From Pseudomonas sp. RIT409 (GTDB lineage: Bacteria > Pseudomonadota > Gammaproteobacteria > Pseudomonadales > Pseudomonadaceae): a stretch of 64,000 nt of DNA. The translations under genes and the position numbers were made by a program. Shown in pieces: positions 1 through 7,794 of the stretch (its first letter is position 1; each line of letters starts with the position of its first letter). The stretch is taken from the NCBI RefSeq assembly GCF_003052515.2, contig NZ_QARE02000003.1, positions 248,001-312,000 of the forward strand, in the 5' to 3' direction. Under the pieces are notes generated by a model. That model ran no database searches and was not told the origin of the DNA. It worked only from the letters and a program-made list of their open reading frames with translations.

Positions 1-1
1 C

Positions 2-70
2 ACCCACAGCATGCGCAGTCTGGTCACAGAAGGTGCGTGGTATGGCTACACCACTTGGCTAGGTGAGTGA
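2..70 (+). CDS. Possible C-terminal tail of an upstream gene (partial)
   Basis: An open frame runs from the left edge to a TGA at 68-70 and encodes 22 residues ending in the sequence EGAWYGYTTWLGE. The aromatic-rich end looks like the tail of a protein that starts outside the window, but the fragment is too short to assign to a family. It is on the same strand as the catabolic genes that follow and might be an earlier member of that cluster. Chance openness over 66 bases is quite possible. Confidence 0.2.
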   Translation, partial: THSMRSLVTEGAWYGYTTWLGE

Positions 71-137
71 GCGGTCCCACCCTATACACCGCCTGCCCCG
101 TCCAGGTCCTGAAAAGTAGTCCGATATGGCTACCATC

Positions 138-153
138 CTAGCTATACCGCTAG
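138..153. promoter_or_regulatory. Small inverted repeat upstream of the catabolic cluster
   Basis: The region 71-309 carries no convincing gene. Within it CTAGC-tatacc-GCTAG forms a 5-bp inverted repeat with a 6-bp spacer. The 9-mer TATGGCTAC also occurs twice nearby (39-47 and 125-133). These could be regulator half-sites for the operon starting at 310, but no regulator gene is next to it in the window and the arms are short. Confidence 0.25.
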
Positions 154-309
154 AGCATGGCTTGGCATAGAAAATCGGTCTTTGCCAAGGTCCCCGTCTT
201 CCCCCACATTTTCCCAAAGCGTTTTGACTTGCCGACCAGGCTCAACGCTTGGCTTGGGCATGACAATTTCAATAAGCAGCCTGTTCAACGTTAATGCGGG
301 GTACACAGT

Positions 310-1200
310 GTGAAAATCGGGTTTATTGGCCTGGGCCGAATGGGTTTTGCCTTGGCTTCCAATCTCTTGAAAAACGGCGTCAACCTGACGGTTTTTGACA
401 TCCAGGCCGACCCTGTCGGAAAGCTTGTCGAACGAGGTGCAAAGACCGTAGCGGACCCGGCCATCCTGGCGAGTGAGGCCGATGTGGTGTTTACCATGCT
501 CCCCGGCCCGAAACAGTCGCGGGAAGTGCTGTTGGGCGAGGCCGGTATCCTGGCTGCCATGAACCGGGATGCGACTCTGGTGGAGCTCAGTACCATCGAC
601 ACCGATACGGTCGATGAAATTCACCGCGCCGCCACCGCACGCGGCATCCGTTTTGCCGACGCCCCCGTCGGTCGATTGGCAACGAGCGCAGACAGGGGAG
701 AGTCACTGTTCATGCTCGGCGCTTCAGCGGTTGATCATGACGCACTCAAGCCCCTGCTGCTCAAGATGGGCTCAACGGTGCAACATTGCGGCGAGGCCGG
801 CGCGGGCACCCGCATGAAGCTGATTAACAACTTGATGGTGCTCTCCTACTGCCAATTGAATTCCGAAGCGCTGGTCCTTTCGAAGGCCCTCGGAATGGAT
901 ACCCGCAAGGTCTACGACCTGTTGACCGGCACCACAGCGGTGAATGGGCAGTTGAAGGAAAAATGGCCGACTAAAGTGCTCGGCGGCGATCTGTCGCCTG
1001 GGTTCGATATCGCGCTGGGCTTCAAGGACCTCACGCTGGCGTGCCAAGCAGCGCAATCCTCGGGCGTATCGCTCCCGATAGGAAATCTGGTGCGCGGAAT
1101 GTTCCAGTTGGCCCGCAACGCTGGGTACGACGGTAAAGACACGTCGTCGATGACCGAATTCTGGGCCATCGCAAATGGCATTGAGCCTTTACGTATTTGA
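310..1200 (+). CDS. NAD(P)-dependent beta-hydroxyacid dehydrogenase, sulfolactaldehyde-reductase-like
   Basis: A 296-residue member of the 3-hydroxyisobutyrate dehydrogenase family, which interconverts a 3-hydroxy acid and its semialdehyde using NAD(P). The Rossmann motif GFIGLGRMG lies at residues 4-12, the catalytic lysine at about 170 in GTRMKLINN, and the C-terminal helical domain is complete. The start is a GTG that places the first strand directly at the N-terminus. Most family members carry DAPVSGG at about 118; here it is DAPVGR. A Gly-Arg at this site and the KLINN segment resemble E. coli YihU (sulfolactaldehyde reductase), where that arginine contacts the sulfonate. The gene overlaps none of its neighbours and leads a same-strand cluster with an aldehyde dehydrogenase, a transporter and an amidohydrolase. 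The family is certain; the substrate is inference. Confidence 0.85.
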   Translation: MKIGFIGLGRMGFALASNLLKNGVNLTVFDIQADPVGKLVERGAKTVADPAILASEADVVFTMLPGPKQSREVLLGEAGILAAMNRDATLVELSTIDTDTVDEIHRAATARGIRFADAPVGRLATSADRGESLFMLGASAVDHDALKPLLLKMGSTVQHCGEAGAGTRMKLINNLMVLSYCQLNSEALVLSKALGMDTRKVYDLLTGTTAVNGQLKEKWPTKVLGGDLSPGFDIALGFKDLTLACQAAQSSGVSLPIGNLVRGMFQLARNAGYDGKDTSSMTEFWAIANGIEPLRI

Positions 1201-1253
1201 TCCCCTCCCCGTTTTTTCAAGTCGAACAAACACAACAACTGACGAGAAACGCC

Positions 1254-2684
1254 ATGGACTATTCCCAATACATTGCCGGCAAGTTCTGCACCGGTACGGC
1301 AAACGCCGCGATTACCGTCATCAACCCAGCCACCGGCAACGTGCTGGGCAGCTACCCGCAAGCTTCAGACACTGATGTGAAACGCGCCATCGCGGCTGCC
1401 GCCGCTGCATTCAAAACGTGGCGCGATACCTCCGCGCTTGAGCGCTCGAATATGCTTCGCCGCAGCGCTGCGTTGATGCGCCAGCGTAGTGACGAAATCG
1501 CAAAACACATCTCGCTTGAGCTCGGGAAGCCTTTCAGCGAGGCCAAGAAAGAAGTCGTAGTCGCCGCGGAAATGTTCGAATGGTCTGCCGAAGAAGCCCG
1601 CAGGCTTTACGGTCGTGTGATTCCGGCCCGCACCCCCGGCGTGACCCAAACCGTAGTGCTCGAGCCCTGTGGTGTCGTGGCCGCCTTTGCCGGATGGAAC
1701 GCGCCGGCCATCACCCCTTCGCGCAAGATTGCGGGTGCACTCGCCGCCGGCTGTACCGTCGTGTTGAAGCCCTCGGAGGAAACCCCCGGCGTCGCACTGA
1801 TGATCGCCCAGGCGACCGCGGATGCCGGTATCCCGGCGGGTGTGATCAATATGGTGTTTGGTGATCCGGCCCGGATCGCAGATATTCTTTGCACCGCTCC
1901 CGAAATTGCATCGATCAGTTTCACGGGTGCAACCACTGTCGGAAAAGAAATTGGCGGCAAAGCCGGTGCCTTACTCAAGCGCACCACCCTCGAGCTGGGA
2001 GGCCACGCGCCGGTGATCATCTGCGATGACGTGAATGTCGCCAACGTCGCAGCGAGCGCCGCCGCTGCCAAATTCCGCAATGCCGGACAGGTCTGTATTT
2101 CGCCTACGCGTTTTTTGGTGCAACGGCCCATCTTTGATGAGTTCGTGGATGCGTTCACCCGCGCGGCACGTGCATTCAAAGTGGGCGACCCATTCGATGC
2201 GGATACCCAGATGGGACCCTTGAAAAATGAACGTCGTCGCAGTGCGGTCGAGCGTCTGATAGAGGATGCACGCTTACGAGGATTACGCATCGCCGCCGGC
2301 GGCGAACGCCTGCCAGGCAATGGCTACTATTTCCAACCCACTGTGATCATTGAGCCACAGATGGACGCGGACGTCGCCAACATAGAGCCGTTCGGCCCTG
2401 TGGCGTTGATCAGCCCATTCGACAAATTGGACGAGGCGATTATCGAGGCCAACCGTCTCCCGTTCGGGCTCGCAGCGTATGCGTTCACCAACAACCTCGC
2501 TGCAGCAGGGAAGCTGTCGCACATGCTTCAGAGCGGCGCGATCTGCATCAATGAATGGCTGGCGTCACTGCCTGAAACCCCGTTCGGGGGGTACAAAGAC
2601 AGCGGCTTGGGCTCCGAGGGCGGCATCGAAGGATTACGAGAATTCCTTAGGGTCAAGTCTGTCCGGCAGAGCCAAGCCAGTTGA
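1254..2684 (+). CDS. NAD(P)-dependent aldehyde dehydrogenase
   Basis: A 476-residue, full-length aldehyde dehydrogenase that oxidises an aldehyde to a carboxylate. Visible landmarks are Asn149 in the AGWNAPA segment, the coenzyme loop SFTGATTVG near 222-230, the general base Glu247 in LELGG and the nucleophile Cys281 in GQVCISPTR. The open frame extends upstream to 1197, but ATG 1254 after a GAG-containing stretch gives the normal family N-terminus (MDYSQYIAGKF). It lies 53 bases after the hydroxyacid dehydrogenase and is probably co-transcribed with it, so the two could act on the same semialdehyde. It resembles succinate-semialdehyde and benzaldehyde dehydrogenases; the actual substrate cannot be told from sequence. 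Confidence 0.9.
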   Translation: MDYSQYIAGKFCTGTANAAITVINPATGNVLGSYPQASDTDVKRAIAAAAAAFKTWRDTSALERSNMLRRSAALMRQRSDEIAKHISLELGKPFSEAKKEVVVAAEMFEWSAEEARRLYGRVIPARTPGVTQTVVLEPCGVVAAFAGWNAPAITPSRKIAGALAAGCTVVLKPSEETPGVALMIAQATADAGIPAGVINMVFGDPARIADILCTAPEIASISFTGATTVGKEIGGKAGALLKRTTLELGGHAPVIICDDVNVANVAASAAAAKFRNAGQVCISPTRFLVQRPIFDEFVDAFTRAARAFKVGDPFDADTQMGPLKNERRRSAVERLIEDARLRGLRIAAGGERLPGNGYYFQPTVIIEPQMDADVANIEPFGPVALISPFDKLDEAIIEANRLPFGLAAYAFTNNLAAAGKLSHMLQSGAICINEWLASLPETPFGGYKDSGLGSEGGIEGLREFLRVKSVRQSQAS

Positions 2685-2754
2685 ACACGTAGAACACGCA
2701 TGGCCTGTTCCCATTCAGGCCACGCCCTCTTACTGCCGTAGCGAGCACAAGAAT

Positions 2755-4077
2755 ATGAACAATATCGGTAATGCAGCCATGGCGGACACGCCCCCCACGT
2801 CCGCAGTCCACGACACTCGCTCGATCCGCAAGGTCGTCTGGGCCGGAGCAATCGGCACGCTGATCGAGTATTACGACTACACCGCTTACGCCTTCTTGGC
2901 CACGACCCTAGCTGCCTTGTTCTTCCCGGCGGACGAGCCGCTCGCCCTGCTTTACACCTTCGCGGTGTTCGGCGTCGCATTCGTGGTCAGACCCATAGGC
3001 GGCATCCTGTTAGGCGCATTGGCAGACAAAGTCGGTCGCAAGCCTGCGCTACTGGTGTCTGTGGTGGGCATGGTGGGTGCCACGGCCTGCATCGGGCTTT
3101 TACCCACTTATGCTGCAGCAGGTATAGCCGCACCTGTGCTGCTGTGTTTGTTGCGTTGCATTCAAGGCATGGCCGCCGGCGGAGAAATGGGCGGGGCCGT
3201 TACTTATGTGGCCGAAGTGGCGCCTGACGCGAAGCGAGCGGCGTTGACAAGCACCACGCAAATCGGCTGCCTGGTGGGGACCATGGGGGGTGCAATCGCG
3301 GTTGCGCTTTTGAACATGCTAATGACCCATGAACAACTGTTGGACTGGGGCTGGCGCCTGCCATTTCTGATCTCAGCGCCTATGGGCATCATTGCGCTGA
3401 TGATCCGGCACAAAATGGAGGAGACTCCAGACTTCGTGAAGCTCGAGCGGCAAAACAAGGTCAAGAAAGCCCCTACCCTGATCCTGCTGCGCCGCTACCC
3501 CGGTCCGCTGTTGGCGATTGCCTGCATCGGTTCGTGCGCGATGGCAGGCTACTACCTGCCCTTTACGTACTTGGTCACCTATTTTCAACAGCAGGGCATT
3601 ATGACGGCGCAGATGGCGGGTTGGTCTGCCACCCTTTCAATGACGGTTGCTGCTCTAGCCATTTATCCGTTCGGATTGCTCAGCGATAAAATAGGTCGAC
3701 GGCCAATGCTGATCGGCGTAACGCTGTGCTTCATGGTGTTTACCTATCCGCTTTTTTTGGCAATGAAGCTATCTGTGAGCGCGGCCATGGCGTCGCAAGT
3801 CGCACTTGGGCTGCTTGAGGCGGCCTACTTGTCCACCAACTACACCCTGTATTGCGAGCTACTGCCAACCAGTGTTCGCACCAGCGGCATCAACCTTGGC
3901 ATCAGCATCGCGGCGATTGCCGCCGGCGGATCAGCCCCTTACATCGCCACTTGGCTGATGACGTATACCGGTTCGCCGACCTCCCCCGCCTGGATCCTGA
4001 TCATCGCAGGACTGATCTCTTTCCTGGTGCTGCTGCGCCTCAAGGAAACAGCGGGACGCCCCTTGGCGATCGAATAA
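2755..4077 (+). CDS. MFS transporter, metabolite:H+ symporter (MHS) family
   Basis: A 440-residue inner-membrane permease of the MHS group, which includes shikimate, alpha-ketoglutarate, proline/betaine and aromatic-acid importers. The family N-terminus GTLIEYYDYTAYAFLA is present, as are the two MFS loop motifs ADKVGRKPA (after TM2) and SDKIGRRPM (after TM8), with about twelve hydrophobic segments. The open frame begins upstream inside the aldehyde dehydrogenase gene; ATG 2755 is chosen because the upstream residues are out-of-frame dehydrogenase sequence. ATG 2779 (MADTPP) is an alternative start. Position between catabolic enzymes implies uptake of the pathway substrate, most likely an organic acid. 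Confidence 0.88.
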   Translation: MNNIGNAAMADTPPTSAVHDTRSIRKVVWAGAIGTLIEYYDYTAYAFLATTLAALFFPADEPLALLYTFAVFGVAFVVRPIGGILLGALADKVGRKPALLVSVVGMVGATACIGLLPTYAAAGIAAPVLLCLLRCIQGMAAGGEMGGAVTYVAEVAPDAKRAALTSTTQIGCLVGTMGGAIAVALLNMLMTHEQLLDWGWRLPFLISAPMGIIALMIRHKMEETPDFVKLERQNKVKKAPTLILLRRYPGPLLAIACIGSCAMAGYYLPFTYLVTYFQQQGIMTAQMAGWSATLSMTVAALAIYPFGLLSDKIGRRPMLIGVTLCFMVFTYPLFLAMKLSVSAAMASQVALGLLEAAYLSTNYTLYCELLPTSVRTSGINLGISIAAIAAGGSAPYIATWLMTYTGSPTSPAWILIIAGLISFLVLLRLKETAGRPLAIE

Positions 4078-4150
4078 CCGCCAAGCCTTTTTACCGAGAT
4101 GAGTGCGACGGTGGATACCGTCATGCCTAAGCAGTTTTTCGAGGACAGAC

Positions 4151-5212
4151 ATGAATATGCCAACCACTACCCACACGCAAGACGACCTGCTGCCCATGCT
4201 GAAGGCACCGCGCTTGAACCCTGATTGGTATGCTGACAGCCCCGAAACCATTCTGGATCCGGGGCGCCGCATTATCGATGCCCATTTCCATTTCACGGAT
4301 CACTGGGCGGGGTACGGGCTGAACGAGCAACTCGCCGACGTTGAAGCGGGTCACCGCGTCGAAGCTACCGTCTTCATTCAGTGTGGCTGGAACTACCGGG
4401 CTACCGGGCCAGAACCACTGAAGCCTGTCGGCGAAACGGAAGCCGTGACCCGAATCGCCGAACAGGCCCTCGCCCAGGGCGCGCGTGCCGAGATCGCCGC
4501 TGCAATTGTGGGTCATGCGGACCTCACGATGGGAGCGGCAGTCGAAGATGTGCTCGTGGCGCATCAAGAAGCGGCCAACGGGCGTTTTCGAGGCATCCGG
4601 TGTGCTGCCGCCAGAAGCGAAGCTTTCCGTTTCGGTGTATTGCCACGCCCTGAGCGCCAGCTTTTTGCCGACCCTAATTTCCGTCGCGGATTACAGCAAT
4701 TGGCGAAGCATGAATTAGCCTTCGATGCATGGATTTACCATACCCAGATCCAAGAAGTGGTAGACCTCGCAAGGGCTGTTCCGGAGGTGCCCATCGTGCT
4801 CGATCATTTGGGCGGCATCCTGGGTGTGTTTGAACACGCACAACGCCGCCGCGAGGTATTCGCTGAGTGGCAACGCTCAGTGAGGCAACTCGCTGACTGC
4901 CCCAATGTGTTCGTGAAAATCGGTGGCTATGCGATCGCTATTTCTGGTTACCATTTCGAGCAATATCTCACACCACCGTCTTCGCAATTGCTCGCTGAAC
5001 TGTGGCGACCGACTGCCGAGTTTGTGATTGAGACCTTTGGCGCTGAACGCTGCATGTTCGAAAGTAATTTTCCGGTTGATCGTGCTGCCGGGCACTACGC
5101 CACGGTATGGAACGCATTCAAGCTGATTGCTCAGTCAGCGAGCGAGAGCGAAAAAGAGCGATTGTTCTCGGGCACAGCCGCACAGGTCTACCGCATCTCG
5201 CTGAAAACCTGA
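4151..5212 (+). CDS. TIM-barrel metal-dependent amidohydrolase (COG3618/Amidohydro_2)
   Basis: A 353-residue hydrolase of the amidohydrolase-2 family, whose characterised members are mostly lactonases (2-pyrone-4,6-dicarboxylate lactonase LigI, 4-sulfomuconolactone hydrolase, sugar lactonases). The metal motif IIDAHFHF is near residue 40, later metal or catalytic residues appear in YHTQIQE, VLDHLGG and FESNFPVDR, and the C-terminus is complete. ATG 4151 is preferred over an upstream in-frame ATG at 4103, because the upstream residues do not look like family sequence. It follows the transporter by 73 bases and is probably in the same operon, suggesting that ring or lactone opening is part of the pathway. 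Confidence 0.85.
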   Translation: MNMPTTTHTQDDLLPMLKAPRLNPDWYADSPETILDPGRRIIDAHFHFTDHWAGYGLNEQLADVEAGHRVEATVFIQCGWNYRATGPEPLKPVGETEAVTRIAEQALAQGARAEIAAAIVGHADLTMGAAVEDVLVAHQEAANGRFRGIRCAAARSEAFRFGVLPRPERQLFADPNFRRGLQQLAKHELAFDAWIYHTQIQEVVDLARAVPEVPIVLDHLGGILGVFEHAQRRREVFAEWQRSVRQLADCPNVFVKIGGYAIAISGYHFEQYLTPPSSQLLAELWRPTAEFVIETFGAERCMFESNFPVDRAAGHYATVWNAFKLIAQSASESEKERLFSGTAAQVYRISLKT

Positions 5213-5348
5213 AAAGCTGTCATCAACGTGAGGGTTCACCTGCCTAGCCAGCCCGGGATGCGAAGAACCTGTTGCCGGTGTCAACCCCTGGCCTTGCTCG
5301 GTTGCCCCCATGCGGTGGCTCAAGCCTTGGCATTGGAGACGCTTTTAG

Positions 5349-5585
5349 AAAACGGGGCTCACCATGATGAACCGGTTTATCAAGGGGACAAACGTACACA
5401 CCACCACGATCAAAGATGGGGAAGACCGAGGTCGGGAATCGGAACTGGCGTATGTTTTTCAAAGCGGCCCTCTCAAATCTCTAACCCTCCGCTGGCGTAA
5501 CTCCACCCTGCGTAGGAACTACGGCAGCAACAGCAGCTTCGACGAGAACCGCCTGATCATTCAATACCCCATTTCGCTTCTGTAA
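5349..5585 (+). pseudogene. 3' remnant of an OprD-family outer-membrane porin
   Basis: The reading frame from 5349 to the stop at 5585 encodes about 78 residues matching the last beta-strands of OprD-type porins: GLTMMNRFIKG, then ELAYVFQSGPL, then LRWRNSTLRRNYG and FDENRLIIQYPISLL at the C-terminus. An in-frame TAG at 5346 precedes it and I found no other porin sequence between 5213 and 5348, so more than 80% of a normal porin of roughly 420 residues is missing. OprD porins often accompany MFS importers and catabolic enzymes in Pseudomonas, so this is probably the lost porin of the preceding cluster. The rest of 5213-5637 shows nothing else. Confidence 0.75.
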
Positions 5586-5637
5586 CCCAAGCCTTCGCTC
5601 ATTCTGGCAGCAGCTCAGCTGGCAACGCCTCAGTCGA

Positions 5638-6132
5638 TCAGCCTTGCTCGGGAGAAGGCTGTTGCCGCCCGAAGCCCTCGTTGCCCGCAATGGGGGCCCA
5701 GTCTTTCAAGGGGGTCAGGTAATGGAGTTCGAAATACCTCGACTTGAACGCCCACTGCCCTGACCGTCGTTCGAACGTGTCGTGATACAGCCCACTGACT
5801 TGCACGGGGCCTTTCTCGATGTCGTAGAACACACAGTCCGCGGCCACGGTGCCGGCAGCGCTGTCACCGTCGATCTTGATCAGCGGGTTGCTCATCCAGT
5901 GGTGCATATGGGGCATCTGTCGCCAGCTGTTTTCAGCCATCAGCAGAATGTCATCGCGGCTGGCGGCGTTTCCGAAACCCGGCAGATCAAGGGTCGAATC
6001 GGCGTGCCAGATGCTCTGCAAAAGTGCTCTGTCCAAGCGATCGAAAGCGTTCGCATAGGAGGAAATAAGGGTGTCGATAGCCGCACGGCTTTCCAATGCG
6101 TCCAGCCGAGCGATCAATTGTTCGATGTTCAT
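5638..6132 (-). CDS. SnoaL-like / NTF2-fold small polyketide-cyclase-type protein
   Basis: A 164-residue protein with the cone-shaped NTF2/SnoaL fold signature: an N-terminal helix (LIARLDALESRAAIDTLISSYANAFDRLD), then alternating helices and strands ending in the SGQWAFKSRYFELHYL segment. The family covers isomerases, dehydratases and dehydrochlorinases as well as proteins without known activity. A His pair, HMHHWMSNP, sits mid-protein where related dehydratases have an active-site histidine. It follows the SDR gene on the same strand after 55 bases and is probably co-transcribed with it. The substrate is unknown. Confidence 0.75.
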   Translation of the reverse strand: MNIEQLIARLDALESRAAIDTLISSYANAFDRLDRALLQSIWHADSTLDLPGFGNAASRDDILLMAENSWRQMPHMHHWMSNPLIKIDGDSAAGTVAADCVFYDIEKGPVQVSGLYHDTFERRSGQWAFKSRYFELHYLTPLKDWAPIAGNEGFGRQQPSPEQG

Positions 6133-6187
6133 AACGTTGTCCAGTCAGGAGCGCCCCCTACAAAGGGGCAGCGGGGCATGAGGAACT

Positions 6188-6946
6188 TCAGATTTGCGAC
6201 AGGCCGCCGTCGACCATCAGCTCGACGCCGTTGACGTAACGCGCATCGTCGGACGCCAGGAACAGCGCAGACGAAGCGATTTCTTCCGGCTCGGCCATGT
6301 AGCCTAGCGGCGTGATCTGCTCGACGTATTTGCGCAACTCGGCGATCTCGCTTTCACTCATCCCAAGGCCGTTGTCCTGGATCGGGGTGCGGGTGAAGCC
6401 GGGGCTGACCACATTCGCGCGGATCTTGCGGCCTTTGAGTTCGTTGGCCCACGTGCGTGCGAAAGACCGCACGGCGGCTTTGGATGCGTTGTACAGGCTC
6501 AACCCTTCCAGACCGTTGCTTGAGCAGATCGAGGCTGTCAGGACAATCGCGGAGCCGTTCTTCATCAGCGGCAGCAGTGTCTGAACGGTAAAGAAGACGC
6601 CCTTCACGTTGATGTCGAACAGGGTGTAGTAGGCGGCCTCGGTGGTCTCGCCCACCGGATTTTTTTCGCAGATACCGGCGTTGGCAAACACCGCGTCCAC
6701 CTGATCGCCATTCGCCTTGATCACCGCCTTGAGTTCATCAAGGTCAGCCTGGCGGGAAACGTCGGAAATCACCGCCACTGCCTTCTCACCCAATTTTTCG
6801 ACCGCAGCCTCCAGCGTGCCGGCCGAACGTCCAGTGATGTATACGCGTTTAGCACCTTGCTCGATCAGCCCCTGTGCGATGGCAAATCCGATGCCGGTGG
6901 ATGCGCCTGTGACGACTGCAATCCGATCAGTGAATGTTCCTGCCAT
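6188..6946 (-). CDS. Short-chain dehydrogenase/reductase (SDR)
   Basis: A 252-residue classical SDR. The cofactor motif TGASTGIG is near residue 12, the structural NAG motif near 86, the catalytic Ser in TASICSS and the YNASK active-site pair follow, and the C-terminus VNGVELMVDGG is typical. ATG 6946 has a GGAG site seven to eight bases upstream; the longer in-frame ATG at 7012 would add 22 unconserved residues. It is divergent from the TetR gene at 7142, and the palindrome at 7095-7108 lies in the shared intergenic region. The likely job is reduction of a reactive carbonyl compound exported or sensed by the neighbouring system, but this is inference. Confidence 0.88.
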   Translation of the reverse strand: MAGTFTDRIAVVTGASTGIGFAIAQGLIEQGAKRVYITGRSAGTLEAAVEKLGEKAVAVISDVSRQADLDELKAVIKANGDQVDAVFANAGICEKNPVGETTEAAYYTLFDINVKGVFFTVQTLLPLMKNGSAIVLTASICSSNGLEGLSLYNASKAAVRSFARTWANELKGRKIRANVVSPGFTRTPIQDNGLGMSESEIAELRKYVEQITPLGYMAEPEEIASSALFLASDDARYVNGVELMVDGGLSQI

Positions 6947-7094
6947 GTCTGACTCCTCAAGTGTTGGCTGGGTGGATCGACTGGAACCACTGTGAGCCAT
7001 TGTGGAAGTCATTCAGCGTGATGGGCACTGCCACAAATGCACGCGGGGCGTACATTTTTGTGAGGCGTAAACGCGGAAAAATTCTTTTAGATTG

Positions 7095-7108
7095 GAACCG
7101 ATCGGTTC
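7095..7108. promoter_or_regulatory. Probable TetR operator 1 (perfect 14-bp palindrome)
   Basis: GAACCGATCGGTTC is a perfect palindrome in the 195-base region between the divergent SDR (start 6946) and TetR (start 7142) genes. A near copy stands before the downstream efflux gene at 7763-7777. The repeated half-site GAACC and its position fit autoregulation and control of the SDR by the TetR protein. Confidence 0.7.
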
Positions 7109-7141
7109 TCGGCCTGAACCGACACTCAGGAGTTCCGATCG

Positions 7142-7741
7142 ATGACTCATGCACCCGGACCCGGGCGTCCACGACAGTTCGAATTGGAGGATGCCGCCCG
7201 CCATGCCATGAACGTGTTCTGGGATCGCGGCTATGAAGGCGCCTCGTTGCCCGACCTGATCGAAGGCACCGGGTTGTCCCGGGGAAGTTTGTACAAAGCC
7301 TTCGGCGACAAGAAAGGCATCCTCCTGGCAGCCCTCGATATCTATTGCGCACAAGCCTTGAAAATGACTGCCGACATCCTTTCCCAGCCCGGCACCGCGA
7401 GGCAAGCGATCCACGAGTCCATGCTGCGCCATGCCCGCTCTTCTGCCGGTGAGGAAGGACGACGCGGATGCATGCTGGTTGCCGTAGCCAATGAACTGAT
7501 CGCGCAGGAACCCGAGGTCAGGCAGCGGATCGCCCGCATGCTCGACCGCACTCAGCAGCTCTACGCTAGCGCGATCATTCGTGGCCAGGCGGCTGGGGAA
7601 TTCGGCGAAGGCGATGAGCAGGAAATCGCGCATTTTCTGGTCTGCCAGATCGAGGGCATGCGGGTACTCGGAAAGACCGGGGCACGTGAGGCGCAAATGA
7701 CCGCGTTGGTCGAGCGCAGCATGCATCTGCTTGACAGCTAA
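7142..7741 (+). CDS. TetR/AcrR-family transcriptional regulator
   Basis: A 199-residue repressor. The N-terminal helix-turn-helix spans about residues 14-60 (VFWDRGYEGASLPDLIEGTG, then LSRGSLYKAFGDK) and the C-terminal ligand domain is present in full, with a GCMLV segment typical of the subfamily that controls SDR and efflux genes. It lies between the SDR/SnoaL operon and the DHA2 efflux gene, 53 bases before the latter, and both flanking control regions contain the GAACC palindrome. It probably represses both operons and itself until an organic ligand binds. Confidence 0.9.
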   Translation: MTHAPGPGRPRQFELEDAARHAMNVFWDRGYEGASLPDLIEGTGLSRGSLYKAFGDKKGILLAALDIYCAQALKMTADILSQPGTARQAIHESMLRHARSSAGEEGRRGCMLVAVANELIAQEPEVRQRIARMLDRTQQLYASAIIRGQAAGEFGEGDEQEIAHFLVCQIEGMRVLGKTGAREAQMTALVERSMHLLDS

Positions 7742-7762
7742 TCGACCCATCCACCCCATCCG

Positions 7763-7777
7763 GAACCGAATGGTTTC
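7763..7777. promoter_or_regulatory. Probable TetR operator 2 before the efflux gene
   Basis: GAACCGAATGGTTTC repeats the half-site order of the palindrome at 7095-7108 (GAACCGATCGGTTC) with one extra central base. It lies 18 bases before the ATG of the DHA2 efflux pump, where a bound repressor would block transcription. Confidence 0.6.
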
Positions 7778-7794
7778 TTAAAGGAACCCTCTTT

